The notes under the pieces were generated by a model that ran no database searches, was not told the origin of the DNA, and was given only the letters and a program-made list of their open reading frames with translations. Positions 34,180-45,332 of a stretch of 64,000 bases of DNA are shown one piece after another (the stretch's first letter is position 1; each line of letters starts with the position of its first letter). Both the position numbers and the translations under genes were made by a program. Origin of the DNA: Symsagittifera roscoffensis (lineage: Eukaryota; Xenacoelomorpha; Acoela; Convolutidae); assembly GCF_963678635.1 (NCBI RefSeq), contig NC_087064.1, positions 49,645,346 to 49,709,345 of the forward strand, read 5' to 3'.

Positions 34180-34620
34180 GTGAATTAGTCGGGTTTGTTC
34201 GAGCCCGAATCCCAATAATCAGATCGTAATTATTTTAGATAGGAGCTCCTTTGTAACCAAGAACAGTGAATGGGTGAGTGCGTTTTCGAACAATCAAAAA
34301 AGCCCCAGTGGCCATGTAGAGGTGAAATAAACTTGGCTGTAACACTCCCCCGAGCACAAGATGAGAAGAAGACTCCAATCCCAAACTCTATCAGGAGAAC
34401 GACTGGCGTAATCATGGGAGTAGGATATTGTACCATCAAAAAAAAATTTAATTCTTCTAGTGAAAAATTGTCTTTGAGACTCGAGATGTCTCATGTTCTC
34501 TCAATTTGTTCGCACACTCCAGAAAAACCATGCTTGGATGAATTAAGTTTAAATAAACCGGTCTTGCCTGAAATTGAACACATGGTGGGAAAATTTTCGG
34601 ATGCTGAGTTAAGACACTCA
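34180..34620 (+). pseudogene. Gypsy pol fragment (protease-RT linker)
   Basis: Plus-strand translation follows copy B 53285-52880. The DNA GGTTTGTTCGAGCCCGAATCC matches the VPNPNSQ codons. ILDRSSFVTKNSEWVSAF then matches ILGRSFSVTRNGLCVSV, and LNKPVLPEIEHMVGKFSDAEL matches SDKPVLPEIEHLKGKIGEGDF. The homology ends near 34620, before the RT core. The open frame at 34270-34710 is partly this relic. Confidence 0.65.
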
Positions 34621-34927
34621 GAGAAAATTTGTAATGTTGCGGATACCGCAAGATATCTGTTTTCAATTTGTTGCCGAATCCGTTTTCATTTCACGAAGTT
34701 TGCAGTTTGACCTCGTAATGGAGAGGTTAGAAGCCATCGGAAGCCACCGTGAACGGCATCGCGAAGGTCCACCCGATCCTTTTCATAGTACAAATGCTAA
34801 TATCCCCAAAAACAGAAAGTTACTTGATATTGAAAATATTAATAATACATTATCGAGTTAAGGGTCGTTTTGTTCAGAGCTCATTTAATTTTCTTTGCTG
34901 AATATACAGCATTGTATTTCTGTTGCT

Positions 34928-35901
34928 TCAGAAGTCATTGTGGAGTATCGTCTTTTCAATCCAGTGGTAAACTTTGGGGATGCTCGTAAAAATATCCCGT
35001 CTAATGCATTGTGGACCTTCTTGACGGTTGTCAAACCTGGTTTCCTGGAAACTGGATACCCCCAGAAGACAGTCTGGAATGAGGGACCAGCAGTGGAACG
35101 TATACAGAGGGGACCCATCGTCGTTATAACACATGTTGTTGTCGTTGTGGATCTTGCGAACTACGATTCTATCTGGCGCCCACATGTTCGAGTCAAACGG
35201 GTTCGAAGAAAAAGCCGAGAGTGTGAAATGTGCCTCCATTAACCGGTTGGGGTACTGTACAAAACACTTGTGCTCTTTTCCAGCTTACCGTACCTTATTA
35301 ATTACTAAGGCAAACGAAACTCTGAATGGACACAGGCGAAGGAACTAACTCCATGCGAAAGAAGTTTGGTTCAAAAGTTTTTTTTTTCAATTGTTTATGC
35401 TAGCAAGCTTCAAAAGATGTTAAAAGAAAAAGAAAATTATTTTGTTAAATAATTTGGCTCTTTTTCCTCCCCCACCCCCCCCCCCCCCACCTGCAAAATT
35501 TTACATGTAATTTTGTTGACCACATTGTCCGATGTTATGAAAATTTACATACAGACTAATAAGGCCACGACAAACATATTTGGTCTTCATACTCAACCTC
35601 GTAAAACCACTCGTTACACTTATTAGTTGAAGCTGGCGTGAGGTGGGGGGGGGGGGGGATTATGCAAAAAGAGCCAGTAATTTTTTCTATGAAAATTGAC
35701 AAAAAGGCGGAAAAGAGCTGCAGTGTTTTTACTCGTCGGTTGGTTGTTGTTCGGTTTGTTGCGCCCATTCCACAAGCACCCAGGAGGCCTCCGTGCGCGA
35801 TGTCCTCCTGACACAGAGCAATGACGCGGTGGGTTTCTCTGATTGGGTCTCTCAGCTTGATCAAGGCTACATCATAAGACTGTCGCGGACTGATTTCAAA
35901 C
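34928..35901 (-). pseudogene. Trypsin-like (S1) serine protease homolog, partial, catalytic Ser replaced
   Basis: Three minus-strand exons can be modelled. 35901-35733 follows the acceptor TTTCTATTCAG and ends before GTAAAAAC. 35618-35553 ends before GTATGT. 35254-34928 follows TTTTGTACAG and ends with a TGA. The phases agree. Exon 1 carries the catalytic-Asp block SYDVALIKLRDP and a CGMGAT strand. Exon 2 has CNEWFYEVEYEDQIC. Exon 3 has the active-site region MCYNDDGSPLYTF, where GDSGGPL is expected, so Ser is Asp, then a CLLGVSSFQ strand and the C-terminal PKVYHWIEKTI helix. Exon 2 has an in-frame TAG (35556-35558). The His-containing 5' exons were not found. It is either a pseudoprotease gene with a wrong exon 2 model or a pseudogene. 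Confidence 0.65.
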
Positions 35902-36587
35902 CTGAATAGAAAGGATTCTTTTGAACTGAAAAACTCTAAATATGATAGATGATATCGGAACCAGTTCTAAACTAGTGTGTATAAACCAATTATATTATTG
36001 AAAAAAACTATCTCAAAAAACATTACCAACTAACCAATCATATTCCTTCACTAACAGTGACACTTATTTGTAGGTGCTGAAACTACTTGTAGTTTCAGCA
36101 CCAGAACAATTTGAATAAATCTTAGACAACTGCTGTTCTCCTTCTGGATAAACTCCACTAACTCGTAAATATCAGTATACACTAGATCTTTTGAGACTAG
36201 GAGATGTAAGAGCAAGGTTAAGATCGGTATAAGAATAAGAAGTTCCACGAATCTATCCGGCCGAAAATAAGATAGCGTGACGAACAGACAGTGTACCTTA
36301 TCTGAATTACTCTATGAGTTTAGTGCCTCGTACATAATTCATCTGGTGCGACCAAAAATCTCGAACAAGAACTTAACTAACCTAGATTTAGATTGTTAAA
36401 ATTAGAATTAGAAAATTGCAAAATTGCAAAATAGTAGATGGAAGAGACAATTTAATAGAAATGTCTCTACGTCTAAATAAATCTAGGCCAATTTTTCAAA
36501 CAATTCGAGAAAAACCAGATATTGCAGGAAGTACGAGATCACGGCGTGAAAAACGATTAAACAACGGACCGATCTAATACAAGTTAG
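35902..36587. other. Stretch without a recognised gene, upstream of the protease remnant
   Basis: It would hold the 5' exons of the protease gene, but no catalytic-His exon was seen. The last ~40 bases (about 36548-36587) resemble the satellite sequence near 61290-61322 (GACGGACCGATCTACTACATGATATTAG type), just before the copy B LTR. Confidence 0.4.
36073..36102. repeat. Perfect 14-bp inverted repeat with 2-base loop
   Basis: GGTGCTGAAACTAC, loop TT, GTAGTTTCAGCACC. It could form a cruciform or an RNA hairpin. It lies in an otherwise featureless AT-rich stretch. Confidence 0.95.
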
Positions 36588-37507
36588 TGTAACATTCGCC
36601 CGGAAGATACATATCGACGGAAAACAAAACTAAGTCTTAAGACGACTGGCTAACGTCTAAACAGAGCTTTGCATGCTTTTCACCGTCTCTACCAAGCCAG
36701 TACTTTTCGGTGGTCTTTTCTAACATCGGGTCGACAAAACGCTACTGCTTTCGGCTTCGGTCAAAACACTCAAATTAACTTAATTACATGCAGAAAAAGT
36801 GAGCTCATGGCTGGGTCTCAGTATCCCCAGACCACGAGGTCACTCCTAAAAACAGGGCTACTACTTATTATATTACTATTGTTTTTGTTCAGTAGATAAA
36901 AATCATCATCTCCATCGAAGATGGATCAAACCCTTCCCCCAACTCCTAGCTTCTCATCCTTATCAAAATGAATCCAGTTGTTAATTAAATTCAAATCAGG
37001 ACATGACAAGAAGCTAAAAGTCTTTATAAAAGGCTAAAAGTCTCAGTTCGGAAACCCTTCCGGATTCTTGAATCCACTGAATCAAGCTCGCTAATCTTGA
37101 TTTCTTCTTAATCCGGAAGGCTGTCCTCCACCCTTCACCGTTGTCTGCAACAGCCTTGCAACTATTGTAGCGACACAATAGTTGCAACTCAGAGTGCTCT
37201 CTGTTATTCCTGCAATCTGCTATTGTTTTTTCTCACAATTTTTGTACTTATAGTCCGCGCAACTAATGTTGTTCTGTTTTTCTTAGTTTTTTTTGCTAAA
37301 ATGGCCGTTTCTGACGTTTCTCAGAAATGTTACGTAATTACTTCGAAAATTTAAAAATTAGCAATTCCCGAATCCTTTAACCTTCACGTTTTGTTCAATC
37401 GTTCAAATAACGTTCTTAATTCTTAATAATCACCAATCCGGAAGGCTCGCTGCTAAAATTCGAATTCTGCAGAGATTGCATTTTGGCCATTCTGGTCGAA
37501 TGTCACA
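36588..37507 (-). repeat. 3' LTR of copy B
   Basis: 920 bp with terminal inverted repeats: TGTAACATTCG at 36588 on the plus strand and CGAATGTCACA at 37497-37507. A TATAAG-like box (minus strand, near 37250) is a candidate promoter. A 13-bp inverted repeat (37156-37187) and a small TCCATCTTCGATGGA hairpin are shared with the other LTRs. Confidence 0.9.
37156..37187 (-). repeat. LTR hairpin: 13-bp inverted repeat, 6-base loop
   Basis: TTGCAACTATTGT, loop AGCGAC, ACAATAGTTGCAA (plus-strand reading). An identical hairpin is at 60768-60799 in the 5' LTR. In copy A the region is eroded. It could be a structured element of the transcript's R region (inference). Confidence 0.85.
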
Positions 37508-37520
37508 TACTCCCCGGACA
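37508..37520 (-). promoter_or_regulatory. Polypurine tract of copy B
   Basis: On the minus strand TGTCCGGGGAG followed by TA and then the LTR start TGTGACATTCG. Same sequence and spacing as in copy A. The purine run is short for the class. Confidence 0.7.
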
Positions 37521-38328
37521 GTCCGGTCAATGTCCTCATTGAATCACGCAATGTTCGTAAAATAGATACAGTGTCATCGAACAGAATTTACAAAATGCAC
37601 GAAACCACTTTTATCCACGTCACATCGACTCACTGCAGAATATAATTGGCATCATACTACATTACTATAGCCTTCAAATTCTTTCATCAATCTGCACATT
37701 GAGGATATGACTTAAGATAAAACATATTTTCTGACTTCCAGTGTCAATCTCTCGATTAAAACTTTTTCTCTTAGATTTAAAAGGTGTTGGCTTGCAGGAC
37801 AGTCCTGCCAACCAACACGCTAAAATTATCCTACTATGCTTCTCCTTTCGGAAATCTTGCTTGTTATTGTCCTGAATACTAAAACTAAGAAACTCGGTGG
37901 TTAGCAAGAACAATGAAACAATCTCCCTCTTCGAGAGATTACTCAAGCCTTCCATGTCACCACAAAGTGATCAGTTCTCCTAGCTGATTAAAAACAGTCA
38001 TGCAGGCTGGAATATTTAAATATACTCCTTCACTTGAGCCTTTCTAAATAAATAGTAAGTGAGTGTCTCTAAAGCCACTCGACTAAAATCAAAATGCAAA
38101 TTAATAAATGCAACAATTTCAAAACTCAACTAAATGTTTCAGTTTTCAATTACAACTTGGTTGCTTGGTTTCTCACTTGAGTTTTTTCACACACATAAAA
38201 CAATTCTGAGTTTTAACTTTTTCTTCATCACTCCTTTGTTTTCTTCTTTTTTTGTCGTTTAGAAGTTCTAAAACTTCTAAATTCTTCTAATTTTTGTCTC
38301 TTTTTCCATCTTGCTTTTCGATCATTCA
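37521..38328 (-). other. 3' UTR of copy B
   Basis: AT-rich, non-coding, collinear with copy A 12082-12895. No additional open frame is shared between the two copies. Confidence 0.65.
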
Positions 38329-40907
38329 TCAATGCTCCATTTCTTCCTCCTGTGATACTGACTCTGCACTCTCAGTCTCCGTATCTTGTAGCACGTCGTT
38401 AGCAATCCTGACGCTGCTGGAAGCCGTCCTCCAACACTTCTGCTCTTCTACCCTCTGTTTACAACAAGGTAGGGGATCCACGTTAGATTCTCTGTTCCTG
38501 CAGAAGCTGTTGTGGAGACACAACGTCACGTTTCTCTCCAAATCTTCCATTAACATCTCTGCCTTCTCCTTTCCACTACGTTCACTCGTCCTGGAAATTC
38601 TTTTCACAGCGGTGGTCACTGCATTCCGATGAGTCACGAGAGTTCGCTTGAAAGCTCCTGCTCCAATGTCCAGCTGATATTCACTGTACACCCTGCCGTG
38701 CTTCGACATATGCTTTTTCGCATACTCGTACAACCATGCAGTCATGTTAGCTCTGAACCATGGCATCAATCGTTTTCTTGCCCATATCTTCTTCACTTCC
38801 ATCGGAATGTTTAGAATTTTGCACATTGTCTCAAAAAGATCTAAATCTTTAGACAATCTAACTTCCGCAACTGTTCTCTTGTCGGTGCCTCCTGTCTGTT
38901 ATTTTCTCTCACATGAGCTTCCAGCCATCGTATCGCCATCATAATTCCTACTATCACTATTGTTATGGGCTGTGATGAATCTGGTAAACCCATGGAGAGC
39001 AGCTCTCCAGAGTCCCAGATCAACATCAGATTACTACGCTTGGGATACCACCAGGTCTGCAGCAAACAGTGGCAAGGAAACTCGTCATGCGTCAACATGT
39101 GGCTCCTCCAATTACGTTTTCCCGAAGCTTCCAGCAATGGTTCCACTTCCATCAGCACTCGGTGGACTTCATCATTCTCATCTACTGCATTGTAATCTGT
39201 GACAGTTGATCCTCTCTATTTCTGTCTCTCGAAGTCACTGAAGTTCCCGCTCACGTATCCCATGAACTTCTTTCCTAATATTGACTCCAATTCTTCTTTG
39301 GTTCTCTCTGGAACTGCTGAGAACATCTAACATAGCAACTCGTATGACTTCTCGGACATTCTCGCCAGTCTCACACACTTCGGCACTGAGAAGGCTTGAT
39401 CCACAATCGTTCTCGTACTCTTCACGTCCACAGCTACGAAATGTACAGGGTATCTGCTCTTGCACATTGGAGCCAATGTTGAACCCAACAAATATCGTGC
39501 TCCTGATGGTCTACAAAAAGTCTCACTGTGTCTGATGTTCATTTCCGTCTCAATTGCTTCCCTCCATTTTCCTATGTATTTCTGCTCAGTCTGCAGAACT
39601 CCTGGGAATACTTCTACACTGATGGCTGTGACCATCTCATGTTTCTGTTCTAGATTCAATAGTGACTCTAAAGAACCAAACATGCTGTAGAATCCTAGTG
39701 CAGTCACTAGATTCACATCGGTTCCTCCATGGCAATCTGCTATCAGTTCCGTTTCTGTTCTTGCCCTCAGCACTACATTTCCAAACAATACCGTCAATTG
39801 CTTGTGTTGTTTTTCCAGGGTCTTCACACAGTCCATATCTCCACAAACGTGACCCTCCAGTCCACAGACTTCCGCCAGACAGCTACCAGGTTTGACCCAT
39901 TCTTCTGGTCCCCAGCCAGGCAACTCCACTTTATCTTCTCCGTTGCTCTTAGAGGCCGTTATCATCACATTATATATGATGTTGAGGTCACGCAGGTTAC
40001 AGTCTGCATTCAGTTCCCTCTGCACGTCTTGTGTCGCTCGCAATATCGATTCATCGTTGGGACTAGGACACCATGATGGCCTCATCAATTCCCACACTGC
40101 CATCAAGCTCGTTCTCAGTAATTCATCTGAGAATCCCAACCCAAACTCCACTCTTTTGTCGGATTTTGGTACTGAAGGTACAGTCACCTCTTCTTCCAAG
40201 ACCAGTCCCAATTTGGCCTGTGGATTGTTAACGCTTTTAATCGTTACAATTCTGGACGTCCAGAATCTTAGCAACACCGCCTGCTCATAATCGAAGAAGC
40301 AATCGCGTATGTCTTCACTCAGGAAAGGGTTGTACGCGATCCCTATGATCCCGGATACATAGCCATACGATTTCTTCTTGATCGGTCCACAGTATTCACT
40401 GGATTTCGGCAATACTCCCATAGATTCTTTAGTGAGTCTCAGCTCCTTGTTTGAGAATCTCCTGATTTCGTCTACCTTTTTCATGGGTTCCAATTCCTCA
40501 GGTTCTTTCATGTTCACCCTCATCGGTTTACTTTGCTGCATATCCAGCAGTGCTAGCAAGAATAAGGCTTTCGTTCGCTCATCGCCTTCCTTCAACATTT
40601 TAACACATGTGTTTAATGCAGGTACTGAAATCTGCTCTATCAGGAATCGAATGAAACAGAGAGCGTCTCTCCGCTTCGCACACGCTACTGCTGCTCCCTC
40701 CTGGACTATCAGATCCCTCAGGTTCGTCATAAGGAAAACCTTCTCCTCTTTTGATCTCTTCCTTTCTTCTGAATCATATTCTTTGCGAGTCAGTCCCATC
40801 ATGCACCAGGCGAACCTGAGTTGCAACTCTGTTCTTACGTAAGGTACTGCCACGAGAGCATGTATTTTTGGCGTAGTCCTCATTTCTTCTTCGAAATACC
40901 TCACCAA
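38329..40907 (-). pseudogene. ORF2 C-terminal region, copy B
   Basis: Open 40907-39327, then continuing in the same frame past a TAG at 39327-39329 and a second TAG near 39217 to 38841. The reading then shifts frame to 38856-38329, ending at a TGA. It is helix-rich and unassigned. Conserved blocks are KIHALVAVPYVRTELQL, ACAKRRDALCFIRFLIEQIS, SWCPSPNDESILRATQDV and ISVEVFPGVLQTEQKYIGKW. The last 170 residues are basic with IWARKRLMPWFRANMTAW and PLPCCKQRVEEQKC and end in an acidic tail. Segment 39480-38490 is missing from copy A. Function unknown. Confidence 0.75.
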
Positions 40908-40912
40908 CTGCT

Positions 40913-43298
40913 CTATGGAAGGCTCACCAACTGCTCTATCGTTTCTGCTTGTATGTCGGACGACGCTAAAGTCCCGTACGCCTTCTGCTTGAGGGTGGTG
41001 CCTTGCAACATCGTTTCCAGATAACCCTCCATGGTTTTTCCGTCTTCCAGGGCCATCACATACCCTCTAGCGGAGTTTCGGTATTCTAACATCTCCATGT
41101 ATCCACCGATGGGTTCATCTATCGACACAGTCTCCGACACTGTTAGTCGGTTATATTCCACTGGTATTAGTTGTCCTGCGACACTTCCCTTTCCATGATT
41201 CATGGGAGATGGCTTGAAGTCTTTCATTGTGCTCTCTCCACATTGGCTGAGTATTTCCATTTCTAAGGTTGCTCCAGTCAGAGTGCGGTCACTCCTTTTG
41301 GATTTATAACCTGTGGACTTTATCCCCGCCATGAGAATGGGTGGCACCATCGCTATATCAGTTAACATTTTATCTGTGCCAGACAGTTGATAATCACCTT
41401 GCCCCAAGTCCATGACCTCCTCAACTCGTTTCCTTTTCGCTGAATTACCAGATTTCATCGATATTTCTGAATCCACCTTCGTCTTCCCGACTCTCCTCGG
41501 CATCACTCTGCTACCTAACTTCATTTTCATTGCATTGATTTTATCAATCACCAATTTTGATCGCATCGTCCCTCTCCTGGTTCTTGACAGATACACCACC
41601 TCTCCTTTATCATCCTGCGGTGTCATCTTGATTGGAGAATTCGCTTCACTTTCATCAGTGGCCGAGTCGATCAACAACTCACTCAGTCTCCCTTCACAAT
41701 CATCAAGCTTGTCAAGTACTTCTCTCATCAAGGGTTGGTTGAGACCCGTTTTCAGAATGGACTGGGTCCCATAGCTTTGAACTACGGTCCAGACCTCTTC
41801 CATAAACGCCACTCTGTCCAGTTTGCATCCCGTCCTACTCTCGTGGTCTCGGTGATGTACTTCCCATTCTTCTTCGGGCAGCGTTCCCAAGAAAGGTACT
41901 CTGGCTGAGGCCTCTATTCTTCTCCTCCGAGGTGATTCCATGAGGATTCTTTGGTCGTTATTTCTTGAATTGCCAGGAGAGCTGCTCTCCGGCAAATTCC
42001 GTTTCATTTCCATAAAGGCTGACGGAGGCTCCAGTGTCGAGATGCCTTCATCCGCTGGCTCAGTCGTTTCCAACGTGTCTGCATTATTCTCAAGATCACT
42101 GAAGATATTGAAATCCAGGCTGGATGTTCCTCCTGTCGATGCCCTGTCGTCTTCCCCACCAGCTTGATCTTGTTGCATGGGTTCTTCGGTTTGACGACTT
42201 CCACCCTGTCCGTCATCTCCTTCTGACTTATCCTTGTTCGAGCTCGATGGTCCTTGTTCGTCATTGTCAGCTTCTTCCTGGAATCTCGGTATGAGCAATG
42301 TACCGGCCGCTTTATCTTCCTCTTCTCCATGGACCACTTTGATTTCTTCGCAGCCGAAGGGTGCTAGGAAAGTTCTCGTCTGCAATATTCCTCCCACTTT
42401 CATCTCCTTTTTCACACTAGTCAGGATTAATGAGGCTTCAGGCAATTCGGTCCTGCCTCTCATCCTCATCGGAGCTAAGCCTAATCCCTTCCATTCCTCA
42501 TCAAATCTTCCAGGCTTGGGAGTCGCGGCGTTGCTCATTCGCCTTCTTGTTGCTTGATCTGTGTATGCAAATCGTGTGTACTGTAACACGGCGGCATTTC
42601 TCCCTACAAAGTATGGATCCATCGTTCCCACGAAATTCTCTACTCTCCTTTCATTGGCTTCGAATGCTCCCAATCTAGGAGTCTGTACCACGGAGACTGC
42701 TCCGAGCAACATCCTTCTTATCAGAGGGAATTCAGGGATTGCCTCCGGCAGCTTCTTGTAATCGCCCCAGTCCTTCGTCTCTTCTCTCACTTTGTGATAT
42801 GCTGCAGTGAGACGAGGCACTCTGGTTATTTCACCATTCGTTCTATCATAGGGTCACAGATTCCAAAGCTTTGGAAACACTTCGATGTGTCCTCTTTCTA
42901 CTTCTCCCATGCGATCACGGAAGTGATCGTCAAAATTGATGACTGTCATCTCTGGCTCCGATATTTTCGCAAATAACAGATCTTCACTCATGAGCTCCCG
43001 CAACGTGTGCTGCTCACACCAGTTCAGTGTACTACCGTCCACTGCCGATATGAGGTTCAGGTGCAGCATCGACCTCCTATATGCTTCCGCCTTAACGTCA
43101 GGGAACGCAAACATGACTGCTGGTCCATAGATCACTGTCACGAACTCCGTGACTCCTCTGATCAACGCCAAGGGATCGGTTCTCATAGCCAAGCTCAGAT
43201 CGGTTAACAGCGGCATGCCTCCAACATGTCACCTAACATCTTCCTCTCTTTCAATCGTCTCGTCTTCTCCCGTTCCAAAGCGATTTTTTTTGTAAGAG
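40913..43298 (-). pseudogene. ORF2 middle/linker region, copy B
   Basis: Open pieces 43216-42854 and 42820-40913 share a frame and are separated by a TGA. A frameshift near 40910 leads into the C-terminal part, and another near 43250 separates it from the SGNH-like region. The first ~250 residues are helical (LTDLSLAMRTDPLALIRG, GRNAAVLQYTRFAYTD). The rest is an acidic Ser/Glu-rich stretch with basic clusters (SPRRRRIEA, AKRKRVEE) that look like nuclear-localisation signals. No enzyme motif recognised. Confidence 0.65.
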
Positions 43299-45332
43299 TT
43301 ACTGGATAAGAGTGTGTCTCAGGTCTCTTATCTTGTTCCACGAGTCCGTGGATTTCTTCATATCCAAGTTCCTCACTCTCTCTCTCATCTGCTCTGGACA
43401 ACGTGCCAGTTTCATCAGTCCTCCCAAGTTTCCATGGGTAATTGCAATCAATGTCAGAAGTCCGTCTAGCCGCAGGTTCTGGATTCCATCGGTTAGCAGT
43501 ATCGCCGGTCCTTTCACGAAACTTTCTTCTCCGAATGTCACGAACAAGGCTATTAGTTCCACTATCGATACTTCCACTACTGCTTGGAGGAATTCTTTTA
43601 TCAAGTAGTGCGAGACTTTCGGGTAAACTTTTGCCAAGAAGGACGCGGTCCATCCGGCTCCCAACCCTTCCAGCATGCTGTCTGTCCTTTCAAAGCCCTG
43701 CTGTCCCTTCACTTCCCGGGTCCAGAAGGTTTCCAGAGTAATCTGACACATTCTGTTCAAAAATTCAGCGGTCTTTTCTCCAGCATTTTCCGCCAGGTTC
43801 ACCTCCTTCAACAAGTAGGTATGTATCTTTGTGATCATCACGGGGCCTTGCTCAAAAGCATCTGCACCCAATGCCGCTACTCTAGGGTTCAGGTGTAGCC
43901 ACTGGTTGGCTTCCGGCTTGGTTCTCAGAACCATTGCCTCCAAGTGAGCTCTCGTCTCTAGTGAATTTTTCCTTCTTGTGTCTTCACCTGCCACTTCCAT
44001 TGCTCGGAACCATAAGTCGTTGGACATTGCCGCGATCACTCGATGGTCATCGTCTATTCCCGGTTTCAGTTTGAGTTGTCGACTGAAATTGGACAGTTCC
44101 AACCCCAGCACCTCGTCCAACACTAACATGTGCAGCGCATGGTCCTTGAATCCTCTCATCGCGTTTGAGATATCTGACCACACTGCAGGCAGTTCAGCCT
44201 TTAGTGGCCTCAGGTTCTCCATCTCTATCATGCGATTCGGGGCTGATATGAAGGCCACAATCGCATACACAAATTTCAGTCCATCCGGGAGATGTGCATA
44301 TCCCGGAGACAACGCGAATACTACTCTCAGTGTCACTTTATTGAATGATCCCTCCTTCGTCGCATCCACCACTAAACCCATCGACTCAAGGATATCTTTT
44401 ATCGCTGGCCATACAGCGTTCTCTACCATTGTAGGATCTCTGAGTCTGCTCAGAAAACCTCTACTGTGTAGATGGTCATTGATGCCAGCGAACACGATCG
44501 TAATTGGGTTCATGTCCGTCTGCCTTTGCACCCCTATAGCCAAAGATATCGATTGCAGTAAGTCTAAGTCGACCGATGCCAACATTATGACGTCCGGCCA
44601 AAACAAAGACTTGGAGGTGTACACGAACTCTGAATTAGCTACTATCATAATCTTGGCCTTCCTCATTTCTGCCTTGTCGTAGGCGGCGAAGATGGTCTCA
44701 TCTTTCTTTATCGCTGTCAATCCGCCATATCTTTGGGCATCACCATCTTGGTTCACTAGTTTTGGGTATAATCTTTCCTTCACATGACCAGGGGGTGTCG
44801 TCAGCTGCCTGAATATCTTCACGTGTTGTCCAATCGGCGCTCTCGTCGTCAGGAACCTTCCTGGTCTCTCTTCACGATTCCCCTCCTCATGATTCAGTCT
44901 CACATCTTGCAACGGTCTCGCATTCACTGGTCCCATCGTGTTGTTAGATGGCAGTCCCTCCAAGTCAGCAAATCTCAAGGCCGTCGTGGAGCTGAAATTT
45001 ATGCTAGCGGCTATCAACCAGTCTACGCCGGTTATCGAGTACAATCTGCTGACGGATAGCGTCGCTCCATTCAGCATCCTCCTTGCATCTTCGATGAAGC
45101 TTACTCTCTGGAGATCCAGCTTCATTAGCTCGTCTTTGTATATATGCCAGGGAGACGGTATGGGTCTTGACCACATCAACGAGCCTCTGCTCGGACGTCT
45201 CTCCTCTCGACTGTTACTTGAAGTCTCCGATCTAGTGTCTGATCTAGGTGTGCCGGCTGTCTCTTCGATTGGGTTGACAGGTCCTATTCTTCTCCTAGGA
45301 TGGATGGTTCTCCTCATCGGTGCCTCTCCCAA
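43299..45332 (-). pseudogene. ORF2 second SGNH-like domain and following helical region, copy B
   Basis: 677 codons open in the same frame as the SGNH domain before it, ending at a TAA where copy A has a Tyr codon. Residues about 200-430 repeat the SGNH strand order: KIMIVANSEFVYTSKS (GDS-like turn with Ser), DVIMLASVDLDLLQS, ITIVFAGINDHLHS (block III-like G-x-N-D), RVVFALSPGYAH, VWSDISNAM and HMLVLDEVLGLEL. The block V Asp-x-x-His was not found, so this may be a structural duplicate. Residues about 430-677 form a conserved helical block (MSNDLWFRAMEVAGEDTRRK, AEFLNRMCQITLETFW). Confidence 0.6.

Noticed and set aside
34270-34710. A new 146-codon host gene
   Set aside because: Its middle matches the Gypsy protease-RT linker of copy B; the frame is a relic.
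34895-35242. Plus-strand 115-codon frame
   Set aside because: It is the antisense shadow of the trypsin-like exon at 34928-35254, which has clear family motifs on the minus strand.
36588-37507. Longer LTR extending through the PBS (about 1.35 kb)
   Set aside because: At first the shared leader after copy A's LTR suggested a longer LTR, but the TGTGACATTCG and CGAATGTTACA inverted ends, the PPT position and the copy B 3' LTR boundary all fix the shorter one.
42004-42330. Open frames antisense or offset to ORF2 in copy B
   Set aside because: Numerous frames on both strands overlap the main coding frame; only the frame conserved with copy A was kept.
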